A DNA stretch of 64,000 nucleotides, from contig NZ_VCGW01000001.1 in NCBI RefSeq assembly GCF_007671675.1, positions 248,001 to 312,000 on the forward strand, in the 5' to 3' direction. The notes beneath the pieces are model-generated. The model was not told where the DNA came from. It made no database searches and saw nothing but the letters and a program-made list of their open reading frames with translations. The DNA comes from Marinobacter maritimus (GTDB taxonomy: Bacteria; Pseudomonadota; Gammaproteobacteria; Pseudomonadales; Oleiphilaceae). Made by a program: the position numbers and the translations under genes. Positions 62,128 to 64,000 of this stretch are shown here, one piece after another (position 1 is the first letter of the stretch; each line of letters starts with the position of its first letter).

Positions 62128-63172
62128 ATTCTGGAGTCCTTTGGTCAGCAGCCTGGTTCCTTATGTACCAGGCGAACAGCCCAAAATGGCTAATCTGGTA
62201 AAGCTGAACACCAACGAAAACCCCTTCGGCCCTTCACCAAAAGTCATCGAAGCCATACAGGCCGAACTCAATGACAGCCTGCGCCTCTACCCGGATCCGG
62301 AAGGCGAAAGCCTGCGCCAGGCCATTGCCGGATATCACAGCGTAACGCGCGAGCAAGTATTCCTGGGCAACGGCTCCGACGAAGTTCTGGCCCACATTTT
62401 TTACGCCCTGTTCCAGCACGGCCAGCCCGTTCTCTTTCCGGATGTCACCTACAGCTTCTATCCGGTGTACTGCGGCCTCTACAAGATAGAAGGCAGAACT
62501 GTACCCCTCACAGACAGCTTCGAGATCAACCCGGAAGACTACAAACAACCCAACGGCGGAATCATCTTCCCCAACCCCAACGCGCCCACCGGCCGTTACC
62601 TCGGGCTCGAGCACGTAGAAGCAATCTTGCAGGCCAACCCGGAGCGCGTGGTCGTGGTGGACGAGGCCTACGTGGATTTTGGTGGCGAATCTGCCATCAA
62701 GCTCGTCGACATATATCCCAACTTGCTGGTCAGCCAGACGCTGTCCAAAGCCCGTTCATTGGCGGGCCTGCGCGTTGGCTTCGCCATCGGTCATCCGGAT
62801 CTGATCGAAGCTCTGAACCGGGTTAAAAACAGCTTCAACAGCTATCCTTTGGACAGGCTTGCCCTGGCTGGCGCAAAAGCCGCTTACGAAGACGAAGCCT
62901 GGTTCCAGAAGTCCTGCAAAGGTGTGATATCCGAACGCGAACGCGTGACGAAAAGTCTGGAAGGCCTGAGCTTTGAAGTTTTACCTTCTAAAGCGAACTT
63001 CGTGTTCGCCCGTCACAGGGCGAAGTCTGGTGAAAGTCTGGCAAAAGCTCTGAGGGAGCAAGGCATCATTGTTCGCCACTTCAACAAGCCCAGAATTAGC
63101 GACTTCCTGAGAATAACCATTGGCACTCCTGAACAGAACAATTCACTGATTTCAGGCCTTAACTCCCTGTAA
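62120..63172 (+). CDS. hisC: Histidinol-phosphate aminotransferase
   Basis: 350 aa PLP aminotransferase. [15 protein letters not shown] at the start, [12 protein letters not shown], and the PLP lysine in [15 protein letters not shown] near residue 210. Last gene of hisGDC in this stretch, followed by a structured repeat. Confidence 0.95.
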   Translation: MSKFWSPLVSSLVPYVPGEQPKMANLVKLNTNENPFGPSPKVIEAIQAELNDSLRLYPDPEGESLRQAIAGYHSVTREQVFLGNGSDEVLAHIFYALFQHGQPVLFPDVTYSFYPVYCGLYKIEGRTVPLTDSFEINPEDYKQPNGGIIFPNPNAPTGRYLGLEHVEAILQANPERVVVVDEAYVDFGGESAIKLVDIYPNLLVSQTLSKARSLAGLRVGFAIGHPDLIEALNRVKNSFNSYPLDRLALAGAKAAYEDEAWFQKSCKGVISERERVTKSLEGLSFEVLPSKANFVFARHRAKSGESLAKALREQGIIVRHFNKPRISDFLRITIGTPEQNNSLISGLNSL

Positions 63173-63191
63173 ACGAGAAAAGTTCGATAGA

Positions 63192-63299
63192 GGCCGGCAG
63201 GGAAGGGTCTTCCGGGAATGTCGGAGGCCATGGATGGCCGGAGTCAAGCGCACACGGATGTGCTTGTAGCGGTTCCCGGAAGACCTTTCCCTGCCGGCC
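63192..63299 (+). ncRNA. TwoAYGGAY-like structured repeat, copy 3
   Basis: The best copy. Arms 63192-63218 and 63273-63299 pair at 27 of 27 with one G-U. Inside, GGCCATGGATGGCC (63226-63239) and GCACACGGATGTGC (63250-63263) are clean hairpins whose loops read AUGGAU and ACGGAU, both exact AYGGAY. Located 19 bases past hisC and ending 41 bases before the next gene. No T run after the outer stem. Confidence 0.75.
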
Positions 63300-63340
63300 G
63301 GTAACTCCAGAGTCCAGGTCAAAACAGGAGGAGAAAGCAC

Positions 63341-64000
63341 ATGGCAAATCGTGACAGCATTCTCGCGAAACTCAATGAATGGCTCCAGCCTGAGAACTTT
63401 CAAGACTACTGTCCAAATGGTCTGCAAGTTGAAGGCAAGCGCGACGTTAATATCATCGTCACCGGCGTAACCGCCTCCCGCGCACTGATCGAAGCTGCCA
63501 TCGCCGCAAACGCAGACATGCTAATTGTTCACCACGGATACTTCTGGAAAGGCGAAGACCAGCGCATTCAAGGCATGAAGCGTGAACGCCTCAAGCGCCT
63601 GCTGGATAACGACATCAACCTCGTCGCCTACCATCTGCCGCTGGATGATCACCCGGAATACGGCAACAACCGGCAGCTTGCAGATATCCTCGATGTCAGG
63701 AACCCGCGACCGTTAAACGGGCTGGTCTGGGAGGGAGAGCTTCAGGAAGCAATGAGCCGTGAGAAGTTCGGGTTGCACATTGCCAGAGCGCTCCACCGCG
63801 AACCGTTAATCGTTGGCGACGGCAAAGCAGATATCAAACGGGTAGGGTGGTGTACCGGGGCGGCGCAAGGGTTTATCAACACCGCGATTGATGCAGGCCT
63901 CGATGCCTACATCAGCGGCGAAATCTCCGAACCGACAACCCACACCGCCAGAGAGTGTGGCATTCATTATTACGCCGCCGGGCACCACGCGACCGAGCGC
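63341..64000 (+). CDS. Nif3/YbgI-family dinuclear metal protein, 3' partial
   Basis: 220 codons open to the end of the window. Typical Nif3/YbgI (GTP cyclohydrolase 1 type 2-like) features: FQDYCPNGLQVEG near residue 20, VHHGYFWKG with metal-binding His, YHLPLDDHPEYGNN, SGEISEPTTHTARE and AAGHHATER at the end. AGGAGG precedes the ATG. Function unresolved; hexameric metal-binding ring in relatives. Confidence 0.92.
   Translation, partial: MANRDSILAKLNEWLQPENFQDYCPNGLQVEGKRDVNIIVTGVTASRALIEAAIAANADMLIVHHGYFWKGEDQRIQGMKRERLKRLLDNDINLVAYHLPLDDHPEYGNNRQLADILDVRNPRPLNGLVWEGELQEAMSREKFGLHIARALHREPLIVGDGKADIKRVGWCTGAAQGFINTAIDAGLDAYISGEISEPTTHTARECGIHYYAAGHHATER

Overview
The window is ordinary, gene-dense chromosome of a gammaproteobacterium. 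Gene order and protein sequences point to Marinobacter or a close relative. The blocks bioC-bioD/acyl-CoA dehydrogenases, leuS-lptE-holA, lnt-corC-ybeY-ybeZ-miaB, pycR/pycA-pycB, gatCAB, mreBCD-maf-rng-yhdP, rpoN-hpf-ptsN-rapZ-npr and mlaFEDCB-ibaG-murA-hisGDC are all laid out much as in Pseudomonas. The genus call is inference from overall similarity; no rRNA or tRNA gene, prophage, transposon or CRISPR array is visible.

Layout. 1-7.7 kb: end of the biotin operon (bioC partial, bioD), a miniature flagellar-rod-like protein, a SprA-related protein, two large acyl-CoA dehydrogenases each with its own leader and terminator, a secreted EndA-type nuclease and a small coiled-coil protein. 7.8-18.2 kb (mostly minus strand): holA, lptE, leuS, a zinc-ribbon protein, then lnt, corC, ybeY, ybeZ, miaB. 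18.5-25.5 kb: trmH, yejK, the sulfate-activation pair cysD-cysN, a PilZ protein and rimO. 25.6-31.3 kb: two-subunit pyruvate carboxylase with a divergent LysR regulator, and an MBL-rhodanese protein. 31.5-36.3 kb: gatB, gatA, gatC and a BON-MscS channel. 36.5-45.7 kb: mreB, mreC, mreD, maf, rng, yhdP and a nitrilase-family amidase. 45.7-55.0 kb (minus): darP/yjgA, mgtE, npr, rapZ, ptsN, hpf, rpoN, lptB, lptA, lptC, kdsC, kdsD. 55.3-64 kb (plus): mlaF-E-D-C-B, ibaG, murA, hisG, hisD, hisC and the start of a Nif3/YbgI protein.

Envelope biogenesis dominates. Lipoprotein acylation (Lnt), LPS synthesis and export (KdsC, KdsD, LptA, LptB, LptC, LptE), phospholipid transport (Mla, YhdP), peptidoglycan (MurA) and shape (MreBCD) are all here. 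The nitrogen-PTS/sigma-54 cluster sits between the LPS genes and mgtE.

The most unusual signals are these. (1) rpoN is split by a +1 shift at a run of six C in its variable acidic region. (2) At least three families of long intergenic inverted repeats occur. One has three copies, each with a conserved two-hairpin core carrying GGA in its loops (matching the published TwoAYGGAY RNA motif and resembling CsrA/RsmA sites), clamped by 27-29 bp outer stems whose sequence differs between copies while pairing is kept. (3) CysN carries a shrunken APS-kinase-like tail without a P-loop. (4) mreC appears to start at an AUU codon. (5) Tandem AAAC-N4-GTTT boxes overlap the promoter of the first acyl-CoA dehydrogenase.
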